Under the pieces are notes generated by a model. It was not told the DNA's origin. It was given only the letters and a program-made list of their open reading frames with translations, and searched no databases. This document shows, piece by piece, positions 45,603-57,645 of a stretch of 64,000 nt of DNA. Each line of letters starts with the position of its first letter. Positions within the stretch are counted from its first letter, which is position 1. The position numbers and the translations under genes are program-made. The stretch is from Molossus alvarezi (taxonomy: Eukaryota > Chordata > Mammalia > Chiroptera > Molossidae). The stretch covers positions 122,353,001-122,417,000 of the forward strand of contig CM073886.1 of the NCBI GenBank assembly GCA_037176705.1, given 5' to 3'.

Positions 45603-45870
45603 CAGCCCTGGCCGGTTTGGCTCAGCGGTTAGAGCGTCGGCGTGCGGTCCAGAGACACCTGGGTTCAGTTCCCGCTAAGGGGCACGTACCTCGGTTGCAG
45701 TTTGTCCCCGGCCCCGGATGGGTCGTGCGGGTGGCAGCCACTCGATGTGTCCCTTTCATGTCGATGTTTCTCTCTCTCTCTCTTCCTCTCTCTCCCTCCC
45801 ACTCTATCTGAACAAAAAATGGAAAAATGTCCTCAGGTGAGGATAAAAAAAATAACGAAAAAAAAAAAAA
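45603..45870 (+). mobile_element. Ves SINE (type A)
   Basis: From CAGCCCTGGCCGGTTTGGCT to CCTCAGGTGAGGATAAAAAA and an impure A tail. Confidence 0.92.
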
Positions 45871-46240
45871 GGACTGGCTTCATCACTTTTGTCTGAATTT
45901 CTCCATCTATAAGACAGACAAGTTTTATAGGGCTCCCGGGTAAATATATGTAATATATGCGATATGACATTATTTTCGATTTTGTAATAGTACTTTGAAC
46001 TTTTCAAATTAAAAACAAAACAAACCCTATGGTTTGCATGCTAGGCAAGAGCAGAACTAAACACCCGTAAGCACCCTTCCAGTCTGAGTCTGCGGTGCTC
46101 GGACTGCAGAAGGGAGGAGCGCCGATGCAGCAATGCAGCTGGTATGGGGTGTGCAGAGAAACCAGATGTCCTTCAACCACTGACCTTGCCATTCAGCTGG
46201 CCTCAGTTCTGGATGCTCTCGTGATTACGAATATATAAGC

Positions 46241-46504
46241 ACAGCCCTGGCTGGTTTGGCTTGGCGGTTAGAGTTTTGGCCCGCGGACCAATGAGTCACG
46301 GGTTCGATTCCAGTCAAGGGCACATACCTTGGTTGCATTTTGTCCCCAGCCCTGGTGGGGTCGTGCAGGAGGCAGCCTGTTGATGTGGCTTTGTCACATC
46401 AATGTTTCTCTCTCTCTCTCCCCCTTCTCTCCCCTCCCTCCCTCCCTCCTATTCTGTCTGATAATGGGTGGAAAAATATCCTCGGGTGAGGAATTAAAAA
46501 AAAA
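46241..46504 (+). mobile_element. Ves SINE, first of a serial pair
   Basis: Preceded by GAATATATAAGCACAG and followed by GAATATATAGCACAG. Tail GGTGAGGAATTAAAAAAAA. Confidence 0.9.
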
Positions 46505-46517
46505 AGAATATATAGCA

Positions 46518-46762
46518 CAGCCCTGGCCAGTTTTCTCAGTGGTTAGAGCATTGGCCTGTGGACTGAAGTGTCACGGGTTCGATTCCTGGTCAAGCGCACA
46601 TACTTGGGTTGCAGATTCAATCACTGGTTGGGGTCATGCTGGAGGCAACCAATTGATGTGTCTGTCACATCTCTCTCTCTCTCCCTCCCTCCCTCCCCTT
46701 CTCTTCCACTCTATCTAGAAAATCAGTGGAAGAATATCCTCAGGCGAGAATTTAAAAAAAGA
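46518..46762 (+). mobile_element. Ves SINE, second of a serial pair
   Basis: Starts after the middle target copy. It ends before GAATAAATAGCACAC (46761). About as diverged as its neighbour. Confidence 0.88.
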
Positions 46763-46900
46763 ATAAATAGCACACTTTAATTTTTAATAAGCTTACTTCA
46801 AAGTGTTACTATATTTCTGAGTATGTACAAGCTTTCCGAACTACCATAAGGCTTACATTAATTACCAGGTACCTGTATCAGACCTACGTGGGGAACGCAC

Positions 46901-47040
46901 CTGTAAACTGCTTGTGTTTCGAGCCCACTTCGCTTCTGGCTTCCACAGAGGCTGGCTGACCTAGGAGACCCTGGAGCTTTTCCTGGAAAATCTGTGCTGG
47001 AGTCAGATTGAAGGGCAGATTCTGACCCTTTTTCTTGAAC
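46901..47040 (-). CDS. CPLANE1: CPLANE1 exon w9
   Basis: 140 bp, phase 2 to 1. The acceptor is GATGATTTCAG|GTTCAAG and the donor TTTACAG|GTGCGTTC. It encodes FKKKGQNLPFNLTPAQIFQE and KLQGLLGQPASVEARSEVGS. Confidence 0.93.
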
Positions 47041-47269
47041 CTGAAATCATCGAATTAGGAGAAATGATTCCAAATTTTGAAAACAGCAAATATTCACACA
47101 TCAAGAACTAAACATGAGGTTTAAGAAACAGTGAGATTCACTTTCTTTATCCATCCTGCATTGAAGAAAGAGTCAGGAGACGCGGCAGGCACTACGGAGG
47201 GGGCCAGGCGCTCCGGGACCCCGGCACTCGCCGTCTCCGCCGGCCTGGCTACGAGCACGCTCTGTCCAG

Positions 47270-47440
47270 ACTAGCCACACCTGGTCTCTGCCAATGGCTC
47301 TGCCTGGGTTCGGAATGTCCTCTCTCCCTGTAGCTACTCAGTCTGTCAAGACCCTGTCCTCCCTTCAATGCCCAGCTCAAATGACATCTCCCACATAAAG
47401 CATTCCCGTCCGTCCCACTGGGGTTTCCTGCCATCACATG
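47270..47440 (-). repeat. L2-type ancient LINE fragment
   Basis: CAATGCCCAGCTCAAATGAC with flanking CCTCCCTTC and CCACATAAAGC blocks is the common L2 3'-region pattern. Confidence 0.55.
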
Positions 47441-48056
47441 CGAATTACAATAATGTGCCTTGTTTCCTCTATTAAAAATATAAAGGCCTTAAACATAGAA
47501 ACTGTGTACCATTTAAACTTATATCCGTGAATATACCTGCTGTATAGCTTGATAGAGATTACTTAATAAGTAAATACATGTTTAATTATTGAACTGAAAA
47601 ATATAAAAGACACAGCAATACTATAACATCCAGACAAGTTAAAATACAGAGATTTGTTTGATTAGCTTAAGACTCAAATCCTATTTGGGATAGACAAACT
47701 CTCTCACGGATTATAAGCTCTTTGAGGGCATTACTAACAAGCTAATTTCTAAATAAATGTTTTAATATGTGTAAGCAAGTCGGGCTGTCAACACAATGTC
47801 CACTGGTTGTACGTAGCTACTTACACCTGTCAATTAGACTGGAACTTCAGTTCCTTGGTCTTACTAGCCACAAGTGCTCAGTCACTGCGCCTGGCTGGTC
47901 CCACAGGGGACAGCACACACAGAACATTCCCGTCGCTGGGGAAGTGCTACCGGACAACACAGAGCTGACAACTGCACAGAATGGGCAGGAGAGAGGATAC
48001 AAAGTACTTCAGAGGACACCATTACTCTACTTCTTAAGTTTGCCTAAAATACACAC

Positions 48057-48285
48057 CTTGCAAAACTGCTGTCTAGTTTGCAGGACAGCTGGAAGGCCAC
48101 GCCCATCGAAACAGAAGTCTTCCAGTCTCCCAGTTTATGTGCCAACCACACAGCTTCCGGAATGAGGCCACCAATTAATAACAACTCGAGGGCATATTCC
48201 ACCGTCCACACGTCGGAAAGATTCTGATCCCTCACAACACTGGCCACCTTAGCGTGTTGCAGAGGAATAAGCCGAAGGGACTGCT
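48057..48285 (-). CDS. CPLANE1: CPLANE1 exon w8
   Basis: 229 bp, phase 1 to 2. The acceptor is TTCACTCACAG|AGCAGTCC and the donor TTTTGCAAG|GTGTGTAT. It encodes QSLRLIPLQHAKVASVVRDQ, VWTVEYALELLLIGGLIPEA and VWLAHKLGDWKTSVSMGVAF. This is one of the best conserved stretches, with an alpha-helical, repeat-like look. Confidence 0.96.
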
Positions 48286-48689
48286 CTGTGAGTGAATTCA
48301 AGAAAACAGCTGTTACAATTACACACATCAGAACAAAGTCCTTACACAGTAAACCTAACTCTTCAATCAGTACTTTCCACACAAAATCCCAACAAGGACG
48401 ATGCATGCAAAATGGGATAGAATACTACTTTACATACTCTAAGAATGGGCCTCATTACTGGGTCATACAGCAAGTGCCAGTATTCTCAATAAATGGAACA
48501 GAACAGAAGAGAAACAGCAGAGACCGTGCAGAGTGCATGACTATAAAGAATCCTACTTCGCGGAAATTCATTTATTGCGGTAGAGTCTGGAACTGATTAA
48601 CCGCGATAAACGAGGGCCGACTGTACACAAAATCAAGTTAAACAGTTCAATAAAACTTTTGTGTCAGATAAAATAAACAAAGGTTCACA

Positions 48690-48755
48690 CATTTATTTAT
48701 TTATTTATTTATTGTTACTCTCACTGACGACTATTTTTCCACTGATTTTTTTTCG
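48690..48755. repeat. (ATTT)n tract
   Basis: Six or so ATTT units at the tail of the reverse-strand SINE composite that follows. Confidence 0.85.
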
Positions 48756-48949
48756 TTTGTTTGTTAATCCTCACCTGAGGATACGTTCCCATTGACTTTT
48801 AGAGAAAGTGGAAGGGAGGGAGGGAGAGAGAGAAACATCGATCCAAGACAGACACATCCATTGACCTCGACTGGGGCTGGCCTGGGACTCGAACCTGCAA
48901 CCCTTCGGTCTGCAGGCTCATTCTCTACACTGAATAAAACTGGCCAGGG
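48756..48949 (-). mobile_element. Ves-like SINE
   Basis: From TTAATCCTCACCTGAGGATA to CTGGCCAGGGC. It shares the outer target CAAAGGTTCACA (48679 and 49173) with the next copy. Confidence 0.8.
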
Positions 48950-49171
48950 CTTCACTGATTTTTAGAGAAAGTGGAAGAGAGAGAAGGAGGAGGAGAAGGA
49001 AAGAGAGAGAAACATCAGTGTGAGAGAGACACATCGATGGGTTGCCTCCCGCATGCCAGGGCACTGGGGATCAAACCTGCAACCCAGGTACATGCCCTTG
49101 ACCAGGAATAGAACCTGTGACCCTTTGGTGTGCGGGCCGATGTTCTCACCACTGAGCAACACAGGTCAGGG
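48950..49171 (-). mobile_element. Ves-like SINE
   Basis: From TTCACTGATTTTTAGAGAAA to GAGCAACACAGGTCAGGG. Its start CACTGATTTTTAGAGAAAGTG nearly repeats the start of the previous unit. Confidence 0.8.
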
Positions 49172-49174
49172 CAA

Positions 49175-50416
49175 AGGTTCACATGTTTAAATGTACTGGG
49201 TCACAGGGTACGATTTACTACTGTTTCTCTTTCTCCTACTAGGTTATGAACTCTGCAGGGCAGAGACGTAATTTTACTGACCTGATCATATTCCTCATAA
49301 AAGCACATGATAAAAAGCTTTTTGTTGGTAATACTCGGGTACAGTAAGTGTTCAATATATCAGTGTTTTTTAAGAAGTTGAAAAATGTGGTTTTCACTAT
49401 TCCTGACTAAATTACAAATCGGGCCTGGGATTAAATACAAAGGGTAACCTCCGTCTCTCCAGCTTTCCGTACCTTTCCCTAAATAAAGCAACTTGAAAAT
49501 ATGACGACAAAACTATTATTTTTGTAAAAATACATATTGCTAAGATTTTCACACACTCCCTCAAAATAAAATTGATAAATGTGGGTTTTGGCTTTTTGAA
49601 ATGAAATGATTGACTTCTCACGTGACCTACATGGGTTCTGCCCACACTAAGCACTGACACCGCCCCCAGCACCAACATCTTATTAGCTCATTAACAAACA
49701 CATTTGCATAGAAACAAAGAACTTAGACAATCACTTAAATGTTTGATTCTGCACAGGCAGAGCACCAGGAAATTTTCCTGTGTTTTTATTCCCTCTGAGC
49801 AAGGCATTGTACCATTAAAAGAATCTGAATGATTTAATTTTCTGAAAATGTTACTGCCTTTACACAGCAAACGTTACACCAAATAAGCAACTCCAACAAA
49901 TCCCGATACATCTCTCACTAGTCTTCATTAGAAAGACTGACATGACATGTATTCTAAGTCTAGCCTACGGATATCATTTTTTAAGATACGAGGATATTAA
50001 TTAAATACATTAAAGGATATATACGAAGCTTCAGATTTTTATATTTTCAGTCATTACAGTCTCGGGTGCCCTCTCCTCTCTCGGGGAAGATGTCTGTACA
50101 GGGCATAAAAAGGTGTGCATCTCAGCTTTTAGGAATGTGTATGAATCTGCCCAAAAGCACTTCAGTAATTCTATCACCTCTCTTCCTAGTGTGGGACAAA
50201 GATCTGTCTTCCTTAAGTTTGTAAAATGATCTGTAAAGATACAGACCATAAACAAATAGCAAAAGTCCTATAAATATTTCAGGGTAGAAAAGACAGAAAA
50301 CAAATTTTTTAGTACCAGGATTTTACTGTTTTGGTTCTTTTTTCCCTAGATTTTTCCAAAATGGAGTACACTACCTCTCTTTTTCAGTAAAATAATGTGC
50401 ATTAAGAATACAATTT
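49175..50416. other. Intron, no gene
   Basis: AT-rich with no assigned repeat. The minus-strand frame at 49412-49678 has no acceptor or donor that fits the phases of w7 and w8. Confidence 0.55.
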
Positions 50417-50672
50417 GTGCCCTGGCCGGTTTGGCTCAGCGGTTATAGGATCGGCCTGTGGACCAGAGAGGCCCGGGTTTGGTTCCCGCTAAGGGCACGT
50501 ACCTCGGTTGCAGTTTGTCTCCGGCCCCAGTTGAGGTCGTGTGGGTGGCAACCACTCGATGTGTCTCTCACGTCCATGTTTCTCTCTCTCTCTTACTCCC
50601 TCTCCCTCCCACTCTATCTCAAGATAAATGCAGAAAAAAAATGTCCTTCGGTGAGGATTAAAAAAAAAAAAT
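50417..50672 (+). mobile_element. Ves SINE (type A)
   Basis: Target AATACAATTTGT on both sides (50407 and 50671). Confidence 0.92.
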
Positions 50673-51364
50673 ACAATTTGTTGTCAGAAACATTAATACC
50701 AAAAATAGAAAACACACGTGTTAAATACCTTGGTTGTGACAAAAAAAAGAGAGCTTAAACATAAAGCCACTCTAACAACAAACGCCAAGTGCACAGGAAA
50801 GAGGCAGCACACATCGGAGCCTTAGGGAAGAGCACAAAGGAGAGTGAGTGAAAGGGCACAGGTGTCCTGACCCAGTCAGACTCGGTGGAGGGACCAGGGA
50901 GCAGGCAGATCCCAGAAGAAACTGGGCGCCTTTTCTCTGCCCACACCAGCACCCTAAAAAAAATCCAACATCAGGGCAGGACCAACTCTAGTCAGTCCCA
51001 GGAAAGCAGGGACCTGCTAGAAAAGAAGCCGCTAGACAATTTCCCTCTAGCCTACCTCACACACGGCTGTCTAGGGACAGAACCTCTGGAAGGACCCCAG
51101 AGGAGACTAGAGACTAATACATCCAAGGGCTGAGGACAGTCCTCTCTCCTACCCACATCTGGAGACAATTACAGACAAAAGAACTGAACACACAGTGCAA
51201 AACCCATGGTTCTATGATTGATTACAATTGCTGACCACTTGTTCCTACCTCCACTAAACTTGTAATTACATTACATCTTGTACGACTCTAACCTATGTAT
51301 GCCTTGTACACATTAATCAGGTCCCGGTATTTCCTCTTTAAACCCTCTAGTAACTTCCATTGTA

Positions 51365-51620
51365 CTTAAAATGAAATTCAGATTCCTGACCCTGGCTTAC
51401 CTCACCTGGCCCCTGCCTACCTCTGACTTCATCTCACATCACACCCCACCTCATCCTCTATGCTCCAGCCACACAGGTCTTTCAGTTTCTCAAACACATC
51501 AACTTCATTCTTGCTCTGGGGCTTTGCACAAGCTCAGGTTAAAATGCCGTAAGCACTGATATGTCCATGGCTGGTAACAGCTCAGCTTAAAGGTCCCTCC
51601 CAGAGAGCTCTCCCTTAAAT
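51365..51620 (-). repeat. L2-type ancient LINE fragment
   Basis: CCTGGCTTACCTCACCTGGC, ATGCTCCAGCCACACAGGTC and GCTCTGGGGCTTTGCACAAG are standard L2 blocks. A MIR/L2 end with CTTGGCACATAG follows near 51880. Confidence 0.7.
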
Positions 51621-52069
51621 GCACCACCTGAAACAGCCTCTCAGTCACAATGCATTCCTCTACTTCAATTCCCTGCATAATGATGATCACCACTGGACAG
51701 ATCTTATTTATATATTCATTTATTTGATTTTCTGTTTCAAACTATTCGTTATAAACTCCATAGAAAAACATGTATTTGATTTGTTCATGACAGGATACGT
51801 CAAAACAAAAAACTATAAATGTTTCCATATTATTAATTTCATATGGTGCAAGCTAATATATTTCCAGCACCTAGAACACTGCTTGGCACATAGCGGGCAC
51901 ACGACACAAATGAGTAGAATGAAGGACTGTCATGGGAATCTGTGCACACGTTTATCTCCATGAGGGCAGTTACCCAGCATGGACAGATTAGGTACGTTTT
52001 TGACACTATTAATGAAATGATTAAATAGAGCAAAGTAAATGATCCAAATAAAGTTATAAAAGTAAACTA

Positions 52070-52664
52070 TCTGGGTTAATTTTGTTCAGCGGTTTGTTTA
52101 GCTCATTATATTCCACAAATAAGTGAGATCATGTGATAGTTGTCTTTCTCTGCTTGGCTTGTTTCGCTTAGCATAATACTCTCCAGGTCCTTCCATGTCA
52201 TCTCAAAGGATAAGAGATCTTTCTTTCTTACAGCTGCATAGTATTCCATTGTATATATGTACCACAGCTTTTTAATCCACTCATCTACAGATGGACACTT
52301 GGGCTGTTTCTAGATCTTAGCTATTGTAAATAGTGCTTCTATGAACATAGGGTACATATATTCTTTCTGATTGGTGTTTCAGGTTTCTTAAGGTATGTTC
52401 CTAGAAGTGGGATCTAATGAGCTAAACAAACTGCTGAACAAAATTAACCCAGAGACAGAGAGGTGGGGTACAGACTGACAAGCCTCAGAGAAGGGGAAGC
52501 TTGGGGGGGCAGAGATAAACCACAGAACTTACATGCATGTATGCATGACCAGTGAACATGGACATCAAAGCTGGGGATGGGGTGGGGGAAAGGGGAGGAG
52601 GGTGTCAATGGGGGAAAAATGAGAAACATCTGTAATAAAAACAAATAAATAAATAAAATTTTAA
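52070..52664 (+). mobile_element. L1 with 5' inversion (twin priming)
   Basis: 52070-52417 is ORF2/3' sequence in reverse (TATTCCACAAATAAGTGAGA). 52418-52660 is the L1 3' UTR forward with its A-rich tail. The whole is bounded by the direct repeat AAAAGTAAACTA (52058 and 52665). A 36-bp near-perfect inverted repeat lies at its left end (52073-52109) and at the inversion joint (52417-52452). Confidence 0.88.
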
Positions 52665-53001
52665 AAAAGTAAACTAAAATTAAATTCTAAATTAGCATAC
52701 TCAAAATTTGTTTAATTTTTACATAAATAAAGGTGGTAGCCATTTTATTTTAAGAATTAAAACTTTATAAATACCAACTTGTCCAAAATTTATTATTTGA
52801 AAAATCCATATTCAATAAAAATAAATCCACGCAATGACCTTTCTCAGATTGTATTCACTCACAAAGTCACTGAGTGTCTCCCATGTGTCAGGCATCAAGC
52901 TCTAACAGTATTATTTCCAGAGAATAATGCTCACTGCATAATATTATTTTAAATATTATGAGCAAAAACCAAGTGAGACAATTGATTGTTTTCTGTCGTA
53001 C

Positions 53002-53160
53002 CTGTTTTAATATGAAGGGGAGGAAGAACATTCACACTGTGAGGTGGCAAAATGCAGAGCCGCTGGTTGGTGAAATAGGCGGCCATGAACCGGGCCATGG
53101 ACTGGATGACCCTCACCGCCGCCTCTGGGTGAACACGTCCAGTCGCTCCCAGCTCAGGAA
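53002..53160 (-). CDS. CPLANE1: CPLANE1 exon w7
   Basis: 159 bp, phase 1 to 1. The acceptor is TGTCCCTCAG|TTCCTGAG and the donor AAAACAG|GTACGACA. It encodes HPEAAVRVIQSMARFMAAYF then TNQRLCILPPHSVNVLPPLH. Strongly conserved. Confidence 0.95.
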
Positions 53161-53395
53161 CTGAGGGACACAGCAAACAAACGGAGATTCTGATCAAACC
53201 ATCAAAAAGCAGTAATATTTAAGTTCCCAACATTATACAGGAAGAAATTATAACTGATTTTGTTTAGATGAGCACCCATAACTTATAATAGGCATCTATA
53301 CTTCTTGAAGACAGTAAGAGCAAAAATAATTAGCTCCTAAGTATGAGCACATATACTTACGAACTTGTTACAACTTTAAGTACCAGTTTTTTGTT

Positions 53396-53612
53396 TTATT
53401 TTGAAATATATTTTTATTTATTTTAAAGGGAGAGGAAGGGAGAGAGGGAGAGAGGGAGAGAGATAGAAACATCAATATCGATTGGCTGCCTCCTGCATGT
53501 CCCCCACCAGGGATCAAGCCCGCAACCTGGGCATGTGCCCTGACAGGGGATCAAACCGGCGGCTTCTTGGTGCATGGGTCGATGCTCAACCACTGAGCCA
53601 CACCAGCCGGGC
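53396..53612 (-). mobile_element. Ves SINE (type B)
   Basis: Flanked by AAGTACCAGTTTTTT (53378) and AAGTAACAGTTTTAT (53613). Confidence 0.9.
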
Positions 53613-53640
53613 AAGTAACAGTTTTATTTAAAAACATAGA

Positions 53641-53880
53641 GCCCTGGCCGGTGTGGCTCAGCGGTTAAAGCACTGGCCTACAGTCCGGAAAGACCTGGTT
53701 TCGGTTCCTGCAAAGGGCACGTGCCTCGGCTGCAGTTTGTCCCTGGCCCTGGTTGGGTCGTGTGGGTGGCAGCCACTCGATGTGTCCCTTTCACGTCGAT
53801 GTTTCTCTCTCTCTCTCCCTCCCACTCTATCTGAACAAAATATCAAAAAATGTCCCCGGTGAGGATAAAAAACAAAAAAA
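53641..53880 (+). mobile_element. Ves SINE (type A)
   Basis: Target AAAAACATAGA (53632) and AAAAACATGGA (53879). Head-to-head with the copy at 53396, 28 bp apart. Confidence 0.92.
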
Positions 53881-54029
53881 AAACATGGAGGATCTATGCA
53901 AAACAATCCAGCCACAATGCACTTGCAGGCTTGGCATTTCGTATCTTTCTTTCTTCCCTTTCCATTTTTTTTTTTTTTCTTTAATGAAGGCTGCAAGGCT
54001 TACTACAAAGATCATCTGAAAAGCACCAG

Positions 54030-54255
54030 AACAGTGATTCTTAATGTTTTTCTCTGTGCCATTTGGTCTGGGAATTTGAGATACTCCCATTAGAAGGAGT
54101 GGCTCACTACAGTAAGAGTCTTTTGGGAGGGAGGGACAAAAGGAATGTGTGTGGCAGAGGGGTAGGGGGTAGGGGTTGGAGGGAGGGACTGTGTCAGGAT
54201 TCCTGGGGTGATTCTGATATAAACCATGTTATCATCCCTATCTGAGAATCAAAAT
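54030..54255 (+). mobile_element. MER5-like hAT-Charlie fragment
   Basis: Starts ACAGTGATTCTTAATG and ends near TCTGAGAATC, with GGTGATTCTGATATAAACCA inside. Confidence 0.5.
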
Positions 54256-54930
54256 ACAAACTAGCATTTAAAAATTTGAGATAGTATTTATATATATTTA
54301 ATAGTTTTTAACTATGGTAACATTAATTTTTATAAAATTTATGGCCCCCAAAATACCTTTCCTTCCCAGAAGTCACTTGGTACCTTCACAAGAATAGGAA
54401 GTTCTACCTGAGTAGGGGCCATTTCTACCTTATCACTGAGTACCCCAGCACCCACCACTGCTTCTCTCATATAGTAGGCACTCAAAAGAACTGCTCATAA
54501 GTTTTTATATATACAAATAAAGGGGATTTTGAGAAATTTTTATTAGCCTTTAAGCAGTATTTTTCATTTGGTCACTATAAGCTTTAAAAAGTCATACTGT
54601 TTCTTCTCATTAAAGTTAAAAATACATGGTAAGAAGTTTTTCCCCTGGGTAAAATTTACTGTAGGAATTATATGAAGGCAGGATTTCTAGTCATCCTAAT
54701 CATGCAAAACCCAGGAATAAGCCCCTTAAACAGGGAACCACCTGATTCTAAAAGATACGGTCAGAGACTAAAACTGTACCAACTGAGAAGTAAAAAAAAA
54801 TGTAAAGGGTAATTCTGTATATGGTACAGTGATGATGTTAACAATGGTAACCTTATACAATAAAAATTAAATTATAACTACACACCATGATTCGATGAGT
54901 TTCAATGAGGTCAGCGTGCAGTCAAGAGCC
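54256..54930. other. Intron, no gene
   Basis: AT-rich. A TATATATTTA stretch and no clear repeat or exon. Confidence 0.5.
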
Positions 54931-55440
54931 CACATGCTGGGCCTGACTACTTCGAAGGCCTGCTTATAAGGTTGACCCTTGGCTGGCACCTGGGAACTTG
55001 GACTTTGGGAGGATTCCCACCACCTTAACTGATGACAGTGGCTACCTGGACCTAACTGTAAACAATGTGGCTCATGCTGAGCACCTGCTCTCCTTCTGAG
55101 AGCATGGCTGGTACGGGTAGGTACAGAGGGCCAGATGACCAGCCCCCAGGAAAACACTGGGCACCAAGTCTCTAGTGAACTTCCCTGACAGACAACACCT
55201 CACACGTGCTGGCACACCTGTGGCTGGAGAATGAGGGGCAGTCTTGTGACTCCACCGGAAAGCATTCCTGGAAGCGAGTGTCTGGTTCCCTCTGGACTCC
55301 GCCCCATGTACTTTCTCCACTGGTGGATTTTGCTCTGTACCCTTTCACTGCCGTAATCATAGCCACGAGTGAGTCCTCCCTGCGGGTTCACTGAGGGGGC
55401 AGCTGGCCTTGGGACCCCGACCCAGCAGGGATATGCTTAA
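54930..55440 (+). mobile_element. Solitary ERVL-type LTR (MLT2-like)
   Basis: CTTCGAAGGCCTGCTTATAA, GAACTTGGACTTTGGGAGGA, AGTGAACTTCCCTGACAGAC and CTCTGTACCCTTTCACTGCC follow the order of MLT2-class LTRs. No internal viral gene region is next to it. The LTR is old and decayed. Confidence 0.65.
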
Positions 55441-55589
55441 TATGTTCTAAGCAATTATCATTAAAAAAAATTTTTTAAAAGCCTAAAATAAATACATTAC
55501 TATAGATTCAGCTTATCTTGAAAGTTAAATCCTGTAATGACAATGCTGCTAAAAAACTGAATATCCAATCAGTTAAAAAATCATACACA

Positions 55590-55842
55590 AGTCCTGGCCG
55601 GTTTGGCTCAGCAATTAGAGCATCGGCCTGCGGTCCAGAGAGACCTGGGTTCGGTCTCTGCTAAGGGCACGTTCCTTGGTTGCAGTTTGTCCCCAGGCCT
55701 AGTTGGGTTGTGCGGGTGGCAACCACTCGATGTGTCCCTTTCAATGTTTCTCTCTCTCTCTCTCTTCCTCTCTCTCCTTCCCACTCTATCTGAACAAAAA
55801 ATGGAAAAAATGTCCTTCGGTGAGGATAAAAACAAACAAACA
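55590..55842 (+). mobile_element. Ves SINE (type A)
   Basis: Target AAAAAATCATACACAA at 55575 and 55845. Confidence 0.93.
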
Positions 55843-55872
55843 AACAAAAAATCATACACAAAAGCCTTTTGA

Positions 55873-56080
55873 TGCCCCCTGGTGTTGCTCAGTTGGTTGA
55901 GCACCGTCCCGTGCACCAAGAGGTCGCCAGTTTAATTTCTGGTCAGGGCGCATACCTGGGTTTTGGGCTCGACCCCCCCACAGGAGCTATGCTGAAGGCA
56001 GCCAATCAGTGTTTCTACCTCTCCTTCTCTCCCTTCCCCTCTCTAAAAGTGGCAGCAAAAACATTTTTTTAAAAAAAAGG
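55873..56080 (+). mobile_element. Ves SINE (type B)
   Basis: Starts at GCCCCCTGGTGTTGCTCAGT, 30 bp after the copy before it. The target AAAAGCCTTTTG recurs as AAAAGGCTTTTG at 56076. Confidence 0.87.
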
Positions 56081-56503
56081 CTTTTGCTCATATACTGCTA
56101 GCAGAACTTTCTAGAAGGCAACCAAGTCTTAAGACCATGGATTCTCTTAAATCCCATAACTTGTATCTAGAAATTCATCCTAAAGAAACTTAGTGCTCAC
56201 AGGAAGCTGTGGACACTCTTTACAATAGCAAACACGTGTCCACAGCCTAAACTGTGCAATAATGGGGGAAAAAAGTTAATAAAAAGAATACTATTTACAT
56301 TGCAAACATTCATCATAATATAAAATTTTAAAAGATTACAAAACAGAATACACAGCTCTAAGAGTATACATGTATAGAGACAAAAAAGTGATAGCATCAT
56401 AAGTGATTTTATTTTTCTCTTTGTATTTTTCCATATTTTCAAAATTGTCTAAAATGAGCATGCATTACTTACATAACAAACACAACATTTTAAAAAATAT
56501 CAC

Positions 56504-56724
56504 AGCCCTGGCCTGTCTGGCTCAGTGGTTAGAACTTCAGCCCGCAGAGTTCCAGTCAAGGGCACATACCTTGGTTCATCCCGGCCCTGGTCAGGTTGTG
56601 TGGGAGGCAACCAGTCGATGTGGCTCTATCATATCAATGTTTCTCTCTCTCTCTCTCCCTCTCTCCTACTCTATCTAATGATAAATGGAAAAATATCCTC
56701 GGGTGAGGAATAAAAAAAAAAAAG
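56504..56724 (+). mobile_element. Ves SINE (type A, head shortened)
   Basis: Target near AATATCACAG and AGATATCAGAG. The B-box part of the head is missing between GCCCGCAGA and GTTCCAGTCA. Confidence 0.85.
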
Positions 56725-57307
56725 ATATCAGAGAGTAGGAAATGTATAAACAGTGGCTGACATCATATAAAACTAAGTTGGCATGGACTCCGTGGGTCTT
56801 TCAGACACACTGATCTGCACAGTACATGTCTAATGGTCTGTGCCCCACCACCACTGTAGATACACTATGTGTTGATTCATATGTATCTTTCACTCTGGTT
56901 ATCACTTAACTTAAATATACCTCATACAATGGCAATACAAATATTCTGCAGCCTCTTAAACAGATTTTTCAAGATTCACAATACCTCAGTAAGTGATTTT
57001 CATCACTTTACCAAACCACCTTAAACAACAGTTAAATATAAATATATTAAGGAAAGATACTTGAGTACCTAATTTTGTATCTAACAAATATGCTGTGAGA
57101 AGACAATTTGATCAGTTCAACAGGCAGTCACTGCTAAGTCCTGGAAATCCAAAGATAAAAAAAAAGGTTCTTGCTGTTGAGAATCTACTAGTCCAAAATT
57201 GACCCTAATAGAGCAGAACGACCAACTTTTATGTATAAGCAATTTCATATCTAAACCTATAAATACAAACTAATAAGATGAAACATACTGATTTTTTAAA
57301 AACATAC

Positions 57308-57472
57308 CTGAACTATCGTCATCTTCTTTTACAGGTAGGTAGGACCACCTCAGTATTTCTCTTACTAGCTGATCACACAATCCTTGAGCATCGTTTAAAT
57401 TATAGCTATACAAGTGGCAGTACAAAAGAGAAAGGTAATAGCGTATCTGAAGAAAACAGGTCCTTCTTCCTC
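57308..57472 (-). CDS. CPLANE1: CPLANE1 exon w6
   Basis: 165 bp, phase 1 to 1. The acceptor is CCGGTTTAAG|GAGGAAGA and the donor AGTTCAG|GTATGTTT. It encodes CFLQIRYYLSLLYCHLYSYN and LNDAQGLCDQLVREILRWSY, a helical pair. Confidence 0.94.
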
Positions 57473-57645
57473 CTTAAACCGGAAAGAATTAAGCTTAGGT
57501 TAAAAACAGGTCATGTTCTTGATCTGGGTGCTAGGTAGATTCTCTGTTTAATTTATGAAAATTCATCAAGTTGTACATTCACGTTATATGAACCTTTCTG
57601 TATCTATTTTATACCTCAATAACAGACGCTTTAAAAAACAGGTGA

